From assembly GCA_027491335.1 (NCBI GenBank), contig JAIXWJ010000063.1, positions 1 through 42,753 of the forward strand: DNA of 42,753 nt, read 5' to 3'. Of the stretch, positions 34,376 to 41,748 are shown one piece after another. The position numbers were made by a program, and so were the translations under genes. Each line of letters starts with the position of its first letter. Within the stretch, counting starts at the first letter, position 1. The DNA is from Actinomycetes bacterium. GTDB taxonomy: Bacteria > Actinomycetota > Acidimicrobiia > Acidimicrobiales > Ilumatobacteraceae. Below the pieces are notes generated by a model. That model had not been told where the DNA came from. It searched no databases and saw nothing but the letters and a program-made list of their open reading frames with translations.

Positions 34376-34436
34376 ATGCGACAATTTGTCGCTTTGTGTA
34401 CATGACTCGTGTACACAAAGCGACAAATTGTCGCAT
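34376..34436. terminator. Perfect 27-bp inverted repeat between convergent genes
   Basis: Arms 34376-34402 and 34410-34436 are exactly complementary, separated by TGACTCG. One mismatch beyond, TTGGT/ACCAA extends the pairing further. Each arm contains GCGACAATTTGTCGC or its reverse complement, itself a 7-1-7 palindrome, and TGTACA lies next to the loop. It starts 8 bases after the pckG stop and ends 5 bases before the stop of the convergent gene, so it can act as a bidirectional terminator. The sequence is far more AT-rich than its surroundings. Confidence 0.75.
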
Positions 34437-34441
34437 TTTGG

Positions 34442-34819
34442 TTAGGAGACTTGGCCGACGAGGAGGGCTCGGATGCCCAGTCCCATGATGAACAAGCCGC
34501 CGAACCCGTACAACAAGTACAGCCGGTGCTTCATCTGATTCCGGTACGAGTAAATGATCGCCACGGCGATGATCCCCACGAAACCGTAGAACGCGTGGAA
34601 CTGCGGGAATTCGATCTTGTACTTGTTCACCACGATCACGCCCAGCGTCACCTGCACGAACATCGTCAGTTGTGCCAGCAGGGTGAACCACCACAGAGCT
34701 CGTGTGCGTAGCGACTCGAACTTGTGGGCCCCGAGAGACCAAAAGCCGGCGAGGCCGTTCGCGATGATCACGTACCAGGCCCACGACTCGTGCAGGTCCA
34801 CCAACATCAGTGCGTTCAT
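34442..34819 (-). CDS. Small four-helix integral membrane protein
   Basis: 125 residues beginning MNALMLVDLHESWAWYVIIA. Four predicted helices: about 13-32 (SWAWYVIIANGLAGFWSL), 44-66 (ALWWFTLLAQLTMFVQVTLG), 74-94 (FHAFYGFVGIIAVAIIYS) and 102-121 (LYLLYGFGGLFIMGLGIRAL). The conserved-looking HESW, KF and HAFYG residues could bind a cofactor, but I recognise no family. ATG 34819 is chosen for the MNALMLV start with AGGAA just before it; TAAGGT (34830-34835) is a likely -10. Confidence 0.7.
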   Translation of the reverse strand: MNALMLVDLHESWAWYVIIANGLAGFWSLGAHKFESLRTRALWWFTLLAQLTMFVQVTLGVIVVNKYKIEFPQFHAFYGFVGIIAVAIIYSYRNQMKHRLYLLYGFGGLFIMGLGIRALLVGQVS

Positions 34820-34829
34820 GATTCCTGTG

Positions 34830-34835
34830 ACCTTA
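34830..34835 (-). promoter_or_regulatory. -10 element of the four-helix membrane protein gene
   Basis: TAAGGT on the minus strand, 10 bases before ATG 34819, giving a leader of a few bases. Confidence 0.35.
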
Positions 34836-34856
34836 GATGACTCGCGCGAGAACGGC

Positions 34857-35627
34857 CTAGATGCCGCTGGCCCACTCGCCACACGTCACGCCACCGAACA
34901 AGGCCAGGGTGACCCCGCTCGGCGAGTCGTTGGACAACGACCCCGACACCAGCCCACGATCGCCCGCATCGATGTCGAAACCCGCCCCGAACACGTCATC
35001 GCTGTACACGTCGGCGTTGGGATGCGCCTTCAACACCTCGTTGACCGTCGCCCCGAGCGAAACTCCGCCCTCGGTCGCCGGCCCGACGGGCTCGGGCATG
35101 CTCGTTCCCACCGGCCCGAAGCGCCAGCCGTAGAAGTGCAACCGGCCAGAGGCCACCTCGCTCTCGTCTCCAAAGAGCAACAACAAATCTCCCCACCGGA
35201 CGCCACGCACCTGATCACCCGGACAGAGTCCGAACTCCGACGCGGCGTCCACGTACCCGCTGTCGCTGTCGGGTTGACCCAACAAGGTTTCGACATACGA
35301 GATGGCGCCCTCGGCATCCACTCCGAATCGCACGTCGCCCAGCGAATCACCTCGCAAGACCAACTTGGCCGCGGCCGGCACGGTGGTGGTGATGTCGACC
35401 GCGAGCGTGGTGGTCGACTCGGGAACCCCGGTGGTGGTCACCATGGGGGCCAACGTGGACGCCGCCGTGGTGGACACGTTCGTGGGCAACGGAGCCAAGG
35501 TGTCCGATCCCCCGCCATCGCCGCCACACGCGGCGACAACCGAGACGACGACCAACAAGACAATGGCGACCAAGGGCGCGAAACGACGAGTCAACCCACG
35601 AACGAACCGACCAGACATTGACGACAT
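34857..35627 (-). CDS. Lipoprotein with Thr/Ser-rich linker, function unknown
   Basis: 256 residues. The signal and lipobox are LVAIVLLVVVSVVAAC, followed by a GGDGGGS/Thr-Ser linker (about 36-90) and a globular domain (about 95-256) starting LVLRGDSLGDVRFGVDAEGA. Paired cysteines in FGLCPGDQVRGVRWGDLLLL and FGGVTCGEW may form a disulphide. The layout (short domain after DSLG-x-x-RFG) resembles actinobacterial secreted proteins that I cannot assign. The ATG at 35627 has CAGACT 6 bases upstream. Confidence 0.7.
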   Translation of the reverse strand: MSSMSGRFVRGLTRRFAPLVAIVLLVVVSVVAACGGDGGGSDTLAPLPTNVSTTAASTLAPMVTTTGVPESTTTLAVDITTTVPAAAKLVLRGDSLGDVRFGVDAEGAISYVETLLGQPDSDSGYVDAASEFGLCPGDQVRGVRWGDLLLLFGDESEVASGRLHFYGWRFGPVGTSMPEPVGPATEGGVSLGATVNEVLKAHPNADVYSDDVFGAGFDIDAGDRGLVSGSLSNDSPSGVTLALFGGVTCGEWASGI

Positions 35628-35633
35628 GGCTTC

Positions 35634-35639
35634 AGTCTG
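35634..35639 (-). promoter_or_regulatory. Possible -10 of the lipoprotein gene
   Basis: CAGACT on the minus strand, 6 bases before the ATG, the same spacing as at 24421-24426. Confidence 0.35.
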
Positions 35640-35672
35640 CCCGATCGGCCGATCAGCGTGTCGGCATGCCGC

Positions 35673-36230
35673 TCAACGAATCAGCGTGTCGGCCACTCGC
35701 CCGGTGCGCGCCAGTGACGGACGCCCGTCCTCATCGACGTCGACGATGGTCACCGACGCGTTGTCGAGGCTCGCGATCACCAGACGATCGTCTCCGCGAC
35801 ACGCACCGATCATCGCGTTGATGGCGATGAAGTGGCTGAAGATCACGGTGTCACGGGTCAGTCCGGTCACGTAGCGCACCACGTCGTCGCGAAAGTCGGT
35901 GTAGCGCGGCCCGAGGTCGGTCCAGGTGCCGGCCATCGCCGTGCGCAACCAGTCCACTCGTTCGCCCAACGGAATGCCCTCGGGCGACGGGATCTCGGCC
36001 ACCAGCGGTTGGATCGACACCGGGTCGTACTTCCATTTCGCCGACAAGAACGCGGCGGTCTCCCGACAACGTCGCAACGGGCTGGACACCAACGGCATGT
36101 CGGGCAGGATCGACAACGCCTCGGCCGTGGCCGCGGCCTGTCGGCGACCCTCGTCGTCCAACCCCGGATCCGGATCCGTGTCCCATCCAGCCGCTGCTCG
36201 ACCATGACGAACCAAGTAAACGCGTGTCAC
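35673..36230 (-). CDS. Histidine phosphatase family protein
   Basis: 185-residue member of the phosphoglycerate-mutase-like histidine phosphatases. The phosphorylated His is in VYLVRHGRAA; Arg and Glu follow in SSPLRRCRETAAFL and IPLGERVDWL, and the second His is in IFSHFIAINAMIG. GTG 36230 overlaps the stop of the PIG-L gene (GTGA), so the proteins are made in a coupled way. Substrate unknown; given the partner, a phosphorylated glycoconjugate is possible. An open frame upstream lies inside the PIG-L gene. Confidence 0.88.
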   Translation of the reverse strand: MTRVYLVRHGRAAAGWDTDPDPGLDDEGRRQAAATAEALSILPDMPLVSSPLRRCRETAAFLSAKWKYDPVSIQPLVAEIPSPEGIPLGERVDWLRTAMAGTWTDLGPRYTDFRDDVVRYVTGLTRDTVIFSHFIAINAMIGACRGDDRLVIASLDNASVTIVDVDEDGRPSLARTGRVADTLIR

Positions 36231-37006
36231 AACAACCACCCCGTCTTTGCTCCGCCCGGCGCACCGGGCTCGATGAACCACTCCGTGCCGAAAGCGACGG
36301 CGAAGATCTCCGGCGGCATCTGAGTGAAGAATCCACTGTCGGTCATCTGGCTCGCGTGGCACATGATCGAACGTCGTTTCTGATCGATGAAGGCCGACAC
36401 GTCGACGGCCATCGTGATCTCGTCCTCGGTGGATCCGAACGGATTGCCATCGTCGGCCGGACCCTCGGGATCCCAATCGTCGGGACGATCGGGGTTCTCC
36501 TTCATCATGGCGACCATTCGCGTGCGGTTCATGGTGCTCTCGAACAACCGGACGTTTCCGTGCAGTTCGGCCGCGCGATGTCCCACGCGATGCACCTGAA
36601 TGTGATCGGGATGTCCGTAGCCGCCGTGCCAGTCGTAACACGTCATCACGTCGACGCTCTCGTCGCGCAGGATTCGCACCAACCTCTCGGCCGCTTCATC
36701 CACGTCGGCGCCAATGAACGCCCCGGGTTCGTCGTTTTGTGGCCATCCGGTCATGCCGCTGTCGTTGTATCCCAACCAATGCAGCGCGTGAGCACCCAAC
36801 GCTTCGGCCGAACGCTCGCTCTCGCGGCGTCGACGATCGGCCAGGGTCTCCCCCGCCGCCAAGTCGGGCGGGGTCTCTCCATGGCGTCCGTCCGTGGCGA
36901 TCACCAACACCACGCGATGTCCCTCACTCACCGCGCGAGCGATGGTGCCTCCGGTGGCGATCGACTCGTCGTCGGGGTGCGCGTGGAAGCAGAGCAGTGT
37001 GCTCAC
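36227..37006 (-). CDS. PIG-L family deacetylase, MshB/Mca-like
   Basis: 259-residue zinc hydrolase. Metal and base residues are in FHAHPDDESIATGG (His10, Asp13 and the catalytic Asp12) and HGGYGHPDHIQVH. WLGYNDSGMTG and CHASQMTDSGFF resemble stretches of the mycothiol enzymes MshB (GlcNAc-inositol deacetylase) and Mca (mycothiol conjugate amidase). Which of the two, or neither, cannot be settled here. The GTG at 37006 overlaps the upstream racemase stop (GTGA), and its stop overlaps the phosphatase start. Confidence 0.85.
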   Translation of the reverse strand: MSTLLCFHAHPDDESIATGGTIARAVSEGHRVVLVIATDGRHGETPPDLAAGETLADRRRRESERSAEALGAHALHWLGYNDSGMTGWPQNDEPGAFIGADVDEAAERLVRILRDESVDVMTCYDWHGGYGHPDHIQVHRVGHRAAELHGNVRLFESTMNRTRMVAMMKENPDRPDDWDPEGPADDGNPFGSTEDEITMAVDVSAFIDQKRRSIMCHASQMTDSGFFTQMPPEIFAVAFGTEWFIEPGAPGGAKTGWLL

Positions 37007-38160
37007 GCGTCGACCACCGCGCCCGAGGAGAGCAAGCGCTCCACCTCGGCGACGGGAAAGCCCCACGACTCCAGGATCTCACGCGAATGCTGGCCGGGAT
37101 GCGCCGGCGCGGACGCCACCTCGGGCACGGTGCGCGAGAAGCGTGGGGCCGGTCCGGGCTGCTTGATTCCGGCCACATCGATGATCATGTTGCGCTCGAC
37201 GTTGTGCGGGTGAGCGGCGGCCTCGCTCATGGTGAGCACCGGCGCGAAGCACACATCGGTGGCCTCCATGATCGAACACCATTCGTCGCGCGTCTTCGAC
37301 TTGAAGACCTCGGCGATGCGCTTCTTCAAATGAGGCCACTGGGACTTGTCCATCTGCTTGGCGAACTCGGGGTCGCCCTCGAGGCCCGTGAGCTTCAACA
37401 ACTCGGCGTAGAACTGGGTCTCGATGGAACCGATGGAGATGTACTTGCCGTCCTTGCACTCGTAGGCGTCGTAGAAATGCGCGCCGGTGTCGAGAAGGTT
37501 GGTTCCGCGAGCGTTCTCGTCGTGCACGCCCATCTGCGAGAAAGCCCAGAACATGGTCATCAGCACCGCGGTGCCGTCGACCATGGCCGCGTCCACCACT
37601 TGGCCCTTGCCACTCTTGACCGCCTCCAGCAGTCCGCACACCACGCCGAAGGCCAGGAACATTCCACCACCGCCGAAGTCGCCGACCATGTTCATCGGCG
37701 GAACCGGCCCCTCGCCCGCGCGACCGAAGTGCGCCAAAGCGCCGGCCAACGAGATGTAGTTGATGTCGTGACCCGCCGCGTTGGCGTACATACCGGTCTG
37801 ACCCCAACCGGTCATGCGACCGAACACCAATCGGGGGTTGCGCGCCAGACACACGTCGGGACCGACTCCGAGGCGCTCCATCACGCCGGGACGAAAACCT
37901 TCGATCAGCGCGTCGGCGGACTCAACCAACTTCAACAACGTCTCCACGCCCTCGGGGTTCTTCAGATCGATGGCGATGTTGCGACGTCCGCGTTGCAAGA
38001 TGTCGAATCCGGGCGTGTCGGGAGCCGGACCGCGCACCGCCTGACTACGTTCGACGCGAATGACCTCGGCGCCCATGTCGGACAGCATCATGGCCGCGAA
38101 CGGGCCGGGTCCGATTCCGGCGATCTCGATGACTCGGTAACCAGCTAGAGGTCCGGGCAT
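37003..38160 (-). CDS. Alpha-methylacyl-CoA racemase (CaiB/BaiF family)
   Basis: 385 residues. Family III CoA-transferase fold used as racemase of 2-methyl-branched acyl-CoAs. The catalytic pair of M. tuberculosis MCR (His126, Asp156) is matched by His131 in AGHDINYISLAGALAHFG and Asp161 in MVGDFGGGGMFLAFG. It starts PGPLAGYRVIEIAGIGPGP after Met. ATG 38160 has a strong GGAGGAG. It follows the alpha/beta hydrolase by 49 bases and overlaps the PIG-L start. In vivo it probably lets branched or sterol-side-chain acyl-CoAs enter beta-oxidation. Confidence 0.93.
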   Translation of the reverse strand: MPGPLAGYRVIEIAGIGPGPFAAMMLSDMGAEVIRVERSQAVRGPAPDTPGFDILQRGRRNIAIDLKNPEGVETLLKLVESADALIEGFRPGVMERLGVGPDVCLARNPRLVFGRMTGWGQTGMYANAAGHDINYISLAGALAHFGRAGEGPVPPMNMVGDFGGGGMFLAFGVVCGLLEAVKSGKGQVVDAAMVDGTAVLMTMFWAFSQMGVHDENARGTNLLDTGAHFYDAYECKDGKYISIGSIETQFYAELLKLTGLEGDPEFAKQMDKSQWPHLKKRIAEVFKSKTRDEWCSIMEATDVCFAPVLTMSEAAAHPHNVERNMIIDVAGIKQPGPAPRFSRTVPEVASAPAHPGQHSREILESWGFPVAEVERLLSSGAVVDA

Positions 38161-38209
38161 GTGTGTTCTCCTCCGTGAATGGTCGAACTCGTCGACGTGT
38201 CGATCGTAT

Positions 38210-39121
38210 TCAGCGACCAGTGGTGCGACGCCACTCGGCAAGACGCACGTGAGAGTGGATCGCCGAGACCACCATCGGCTGGATCGGCTCGGGGATGTCG
38301 TGGCCCATGTCGGCGATCATGAGCATGGTCGAACCGGGGACCAATTCGTGGGTGCGTCGTCCACCACTGGGAGGGATGAGCGTGTCGTCCGTTCCGTGGA
38401 TGATCAATGTCGGCACGCTCAACTTCGACAAAGACTCGTGCCGACGACCACTCGCGTAGATGGCGGCCAGTTGACGGGCCGAACCCTCGGGATAGAAGCT
38501 GCGATCGTAGGAGCGAGCCGCGTCGGCCTTCACCTTCGCCTCGTCGAAGTACCGCTTCGATTGCCACACACCGTACTTCGGGCTGGCATCGATGTAGGCC
38601 TGACGTTCGGTCTCGGGAGGAGACAACAACGCCTCGGCCGCCTCGGGAGTGGGCGATCCGTACTCCGGCTCTCCGGTCATGGACATGATCGAGGTCAGTG
38701 AGCGCACGCGAGACGGGTGCTCGATCGCCATGTGCTGCACGATCATGCCTCCCATGGAAGCGCCGACGATGTGCGCGGACTCGACGCCCAGATGGTCCAA
38801 CAGTCCGACCGCATCGAGCGCCATGTCGGACAACGTGTACGGCACCGGCGGAGCCGGCTCGTTGGCGAACACCGCGGCCATCACCGGACCGGGATCCACC
38901 ATGACGCCGTCGAGCTTCGATGACAGGCCGCAGTCACGGTTGTCGAAGCGCACCACGTGCAACCCGAGCCCGGCCAAAGCGCGACAGAAGTCGTCGGACC
39001 AGCCGATCATCTGGGCCGTGAAACCCATCACCAACAACAACGTCGGATCCGATGGCGATCCGAAGGTTTCGTACTCGATCTCGATGCTTCCGACGTTTGC
39101 CGGCACGGTCGCTCTGGGCAT
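38210..39121 (-). CDS. Alpha/beta hydrolase
   Basis: 303 residues of the alpha/beta-hydrolase fold. The nucleophile elbow is GASMGGMIVQH (Ser122), the acid is probably Asp in IIHGTDDTLIPP and the His is in ADMGHDIPEP. The oxyanion side is LLLVMGFTAQMIGWSDDF and a cap region lies between about 140 and 220. Substrate unknown; esterase, lactonase or haloalkane-type activity cannot be separated by sequence. TAGTGT ends 6 bases before the ATG. First gene of the operon with the racemase. Confidence 0.87.
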   Translation of the reverse strand: MPRATVPANVGSIEIEYETFGSPSDPTLLLVMGFTAQMIGWSDDFCRALAGLGLHVVRFDNRDCGLSSKLDGVMVDPGPVMAAVFANEPAPPVPYTLSDMALDAVGLLDHLGVESAHIVGASMGGMIVQHMAIEHPSRVRSLTSIMSMTGEPEYGSPTPEAAEALLSPPETERQAYIDASPKYGVWQSKRYFDEAKVKADAARSYDRSFYPEGSARQLAAIYASGRRHESLSKLSVPTLIIHGTDDTLIPPSGGRRTHELVPGSTMLMIADMGHDIPEPIQPMVVSAIHSHVRLAEWRRTTGR

Positions 39122-39127
39122 GGAGCG

Positions 39128-39133
39128 ACACTA
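39128..39133 (-). promoter_or_regulatory. -10 element of the hydrolase-racemase-deacetylase-phosphatase operon
   Basis: TAGTGT on the minus strand, 6 bases before ATG 39121. It shares a 40-base gap with the divergent LLM gene promoter. Confidence 0.5.
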
Positions 39134-39149
39134 TCCCGTGGCTCCGTAC

Positions 39150-39155
39150 TACCTT
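39150..39155 (+). promoter_or_regulatory. -10 element of the LLM-galK transcript
   Basis: TACCTT ends 6 bases before ATG 39162, predicting a leaderless mRNA. Confidence 0.5.
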
Positions 39156-39161
39156 TGAGCC

Positions 39162-40082
39162 ATGACTTCCGGAATGTTCCCCAACGTCCGCTTCGGCGTC
39201 CACACCGGACTCCAGCACACCACATACGACGTTCTGCAACCGCTGTGGCAGCGCATCGAGGAGCTCGGGTTCGACTGGATCTCGATCTGGGATCACTTCT
39301 ACGGAGCCACCGGCAAGCCCGACGACGCGGCCTGCTACGAGGCAGTGGCCATGCACACCGCGCTGGCCACCGCCACCAAGAAGATTCGTGTCGGGTCCCT
39401 CGTGTATTCCGTCGGCTACCGCCATCCGGCGGTGCTCGCCAAGATGATCACGGCGATCGATCACATCAGCGGTGGTCGCGCCGACCTCGGCCTCGGTGCC
39501 GGTTGGGCCGTCGTCGAATACGACGCGTACGGAATCCCCTTCCCCGGCGTCAAGACTCGCATGGACCAGTTGGAGGAAGCCATCCAATGCGTGCGGGGGC
39601 TTCTGCACGACGACGTCACCGATTTCGACGGCGAATGGTTCAGCATGAAAGGCGCGCGCAACGAACCGCGGCCCATCCAACAGCGACTTCCCATCTGGGT
39701 CGGTGGCGGTGGAGAGAAGCGCACCCTCAACATCGCCGCGCGTTTCGCGGACGGCTGGAACGTTCCATTCATCTCGCCCGAGGCCTTCGCGCACAAGAGC
39801 GCCGTACTCACCGAGCACTGTGTTCGCGTCGGCCGGGACCCCAAGTCGGTGAAGCGCACCGTGAACGTCGGCATCGCCTGGACCGAGGAGAGCTTGCGTG
39901 CCCAGTTCGGCATGTTGGCCGACGGTGTGCGCCCCGGAGTTCTCACCGGATCGGACGAGGAAGTAATCGACCGCATCGGCCAATACGTCGAGGCCGGTGC
40001 GGAGCAGATCAACCTCGCCCTTCGCGCTCCGTTCGATCGCGACGCCCTCGAACGGTTCGGCGCCACCCTCGCACTGAAATGA
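39162..40082 (+). CDS. LLM class F420-dependent oxidoreductase
   Basis: 306-residue luciferase-like monooxygenase-fold (TIM barrel) oxidoreductase. It has RFGVHTGLQHTTYDVLQPLW, LGFDWISIWDHFYGATGKPD, IRVGSLVYSVGYRHPAVLAK, ISGGRADLGLGAGW and LPIWVGGGGEKRTLNIAARF, the pattern of the F420-using subgroup of Actinobacteria. The substrate is unknown. The ATG is 6 bases after TACCTT, and its stop overlaps the galactokinase start as ATGA. Confidence 0.9.
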   Translation: MTSGMFPNVRFGVHTGLQHTTYDVLQPLWQRIEELGFDWISIWDHFYGATGKPDDAACYEAVAMHTALATATKKIRVGSLVYSVGYRHPAVLAKMITAIDHISGGRADLGLGAGWAVVEYDAYGIPFPGVKTRMDQLEEAIQCVRGLLHDDVTDFDGEWFSMKGARNEPRPIQQRLPIWVGGGGEKRTLNIAARFADGWNVPFISPEAFAHKSAVLTEHCVRVGRDPKSVKRTVNVGIAWTEESLRAQFGMLADGVRPGVLTGSDEEVIDRIGQYVEAGAEQINLALRAPFDRDALERFGATLALK

Positions 40083-41050
40083 CCGTCGTGCGGGTCACCG
40101 CACCCGGGCGCGTCAACCTCATCGGAGACCACACCGACTACACGGGCGGCCTCGTGTTGCCGATGGTGCTCGAGAAGCGCACCATGATGGAAGGAAGCCC
40201 CACCAACGATGGCATCGTCCGCGTGTCCTCGGCCGACGAGGCGGGCACCGCCACCTTCCCCGTGGATGTCGAGGATCTCGAAACGATCGAGCCCCGTTGG
40301 GCTCGTTACGTCGCCGGGATGGTTCGAGAACTTCGACACCTCGGAGTGCCGACGTCCGGTTTCGCGGCGGCCATCACCACCGATCTGCCCATCGGGGCCG
40401 GTCTGTCGTCAAGTGCCGCTCTCGAGATCGTCACCGGACGTTTCGTTCGCGCGCTCGTCGGCACGGACTCGATCGACGACGTGACCATGGCACTGGCCGC
40501 ACAGAGAGCCGAACATCGAGCGTCCGGCGTGCCGTGCGGAATCATGGATCAACTCTGCATCGCGGTGGGTCGTCACGGGACCGCCACGTTCATCGACTGC
40601 GCCGATCTGTCGACGAGCCATGTCGCTCTGCCCGACACCATCGAGGTGGACGTCAGATTCGTGGCGCATCGCACGTTGGCCGGAAGCGAGTACGCGGACC
40701 GCGTGACGGATTGCGGCGAAGTCGAACGGCTCATCGGCCCGCTTCGTCTGGCCACGATGGCCGATGCGAACACGCTCGAAGACGATCGCCTGCGTCGACG
40801 AGCACGACACGTCGTCTCGGAGAACCAACGAGTGCGGGATTCCGTGGCCGCCATCGAAGCCCGAGACATGGTCGAGTTCGGCCGGCTGATGACCGCGTCC
40901 CACCGCTCGTTGGCCACCGACTACGAGACGTCCACCCCCGCCATGGACGATGCCGTCGATCGTCTGCTCACGGAGCCCGGTGTCCTCGGGGCCCGCATGA
41001 CGGGAGGCGGATTCGGCGGCTGCGTGGTGGCGATTCGTCGGCGAGCGTGA
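40079..41050 (+). CDS. galK: Galactokinase-like GHMP kinase
   Basis: 323 residues, shorter than typical galactokinases (about 380). The galactokinase signature APGRVNLIGDHTDYTGGLVL is near the N-terminus, with Asp replacing the usual Glu in GEHTDY. The GHMP ATP loop is LPIGAGLSSSAALEIV, the base is in CGIMDQLCIAVGR and the third motif is MTGGGFGGCVVAI. It phosphorylates galactose at C1, or a related sugar. No galE or galT is in the window. Coupled to the LLM gene by a four-base overlap; it ends 3 bases before the convergent PH-SHOCT gene. Confidence 0.87.
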   Translation: MTVVRVTAPGRVNLIGDHTDYTGGLVLPMVLEKRTMMEGSPTNDGIVRVSSADEAGTATFPVDVEDLETIEPRWARYVAGMVRELRHLGVPTSGFAAAITTDLPIGAGLSSSAALEIVTGRFVRALVGTDSIDDVTMALAAQRAEHRASGVPCGIMDQLCIAVGRHGTATFIDCADLSTSHVALPDTIEVDVRFVAHRTLAGSEYADRVTDCGEVERLIGPLRLATMADANTLEDDRLRRRARHVVSENQRVRDSVAAIEARDMVEFGRLMTASHRSLATDYETSTPAMDDAVDRLLTEPGVLGARMTGGGFGGCVVAIRRRA

Positions 41051-41053
41051 GGC

Positions 41054-41707
41054 TCAGTCCAACAGTCGACGCTTCTCGCGTTCGAACTCTTCCTGACTGA
41101 TCGTTCCGCGATCTCGCAGCCCCTCGAGCTTCTCCAGTTGGGTCGCGACGTCGTTGACCGCGCGCGCTCCGCCGGCGCGATGACCGTTCTCCTCGATCTG
41201 GGCGTGAATGAGACGTTGCACTTCGTCGGGCTTGCGCACGTCGGAGAACCGCTGTTGGCCGTCCTCGCCACCGGACTCGATCAACAGGTCTCCGGCACGA
41301 ATCAACTTCTCGAAGATGCTCTGCTGGAAGTTGATGTTGTTCACCCGCTCCAACGGAATGGCGATGCCCTGTTTGGCGAACACCCCACTCCGATAGATGA
41401 GTCGATCCGTGGTGACCACGAAGTGCGTACTGCGCCACTGCAACCAACGGACGCCGAGCCACAACGTGGCGTACAGAGCCCCGATGCCGGTGACCCAGTG
41501 CAAGATGGTGCCCAAATCGCCGGACACTCGCGCCAACGACAAAAGCCACAGGGCCACGGTCAACACGGTGGCACCCCCGGGCTGAGCGAAATGCCACCAG
41601 TGGGGCTTCAGGTCGACGCTGACGATCTCGCCCTCGAACAACAACTTCTCCGGGAACGCGGGGTTCAGGATCGACGGTTTACGGTGATGTTCTGGCCCGT
41701 GTTCCAT
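41054..41707 (-). CDS. Membrane protein with bacterial PH (bPH2) domain and SHOCT domain
   Basis: 217 residues. Two membrane helices (about 38-80; ATVLTVALWLLSL and VTGIGALYATLWLGVRWL) precede a bPH2 domain with STHFVVTTDRLIYRSGVFAK and IPLERVNNINFQQSIFEKLI. The C-terminal SHOCT motif (about 185-217) reads VATQLEKLEGLRDRGTISQE and ends in KRRLLD. bPH2-SHOCT proteins are frequent in Actinobacteria, with unknown function. The ATG at 41707 has TACTCT 6 bases upstream; a longer frame runs into the divergent helicase. Confidence 0.85.
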   Translation of the reverse strand: MEHGPEHHRKPSILNPAFPEKLLFEGEIVSVDLKPHWWHFAQPGGATVLTVALWLLSLARVSGDLGTILHWVTGIGALYATLWLGVRWLQWRSTHFVVTTDRLIYRSGVFAKQGIAIPLERVNNINFQQSIFEKLIRAGDLLIESGGEDGQQRFSDVRKPDEVQRLIHAQIEENGHRAGGARAVNDVATQLEKLEGLRDRGTISQEEFEREKRRLLD

Positions 41708-41713
41708 GACCCG

Positions 41714-41719
41714 AGAGTA
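41714..41719 (-). promoter_or_regulatory. -10 element of the PH-SHOCT gene
   Basis: TACTCT on the minus strand, 6 bases before ATG 41707. Confidence 0.5.
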
Positions 41720-41736
41720 GTGCCACATCCTGCGCC

Positions 41737-41742
41737 TACGAT
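41737..41742 (+). promoter_or_regulatory. -10 element of the UvrD-type helicase gene
   Basis: TACGAT ends 6 bases before GTG 41749; divergent from the PH-SHOCT promoter, with 41 bases between the two start codons. Confidence 0.5.
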
Positions 41743-41748
41743 GGCGAG

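Noticed and set aside
36224-38148. Plus-strand open frames opposite the racemase and deacetylase genes
   Set aside because: Antisense to two well-defined enzyme genes and without any domain or start signal.
39028-41050. 697-codon plus-strand frame ending in galK
   Set aside because: Only the last 323 codons make sense; the upstream part is out of frame with the LLM gene, and galK starts at the ATGA overlap at 40079.
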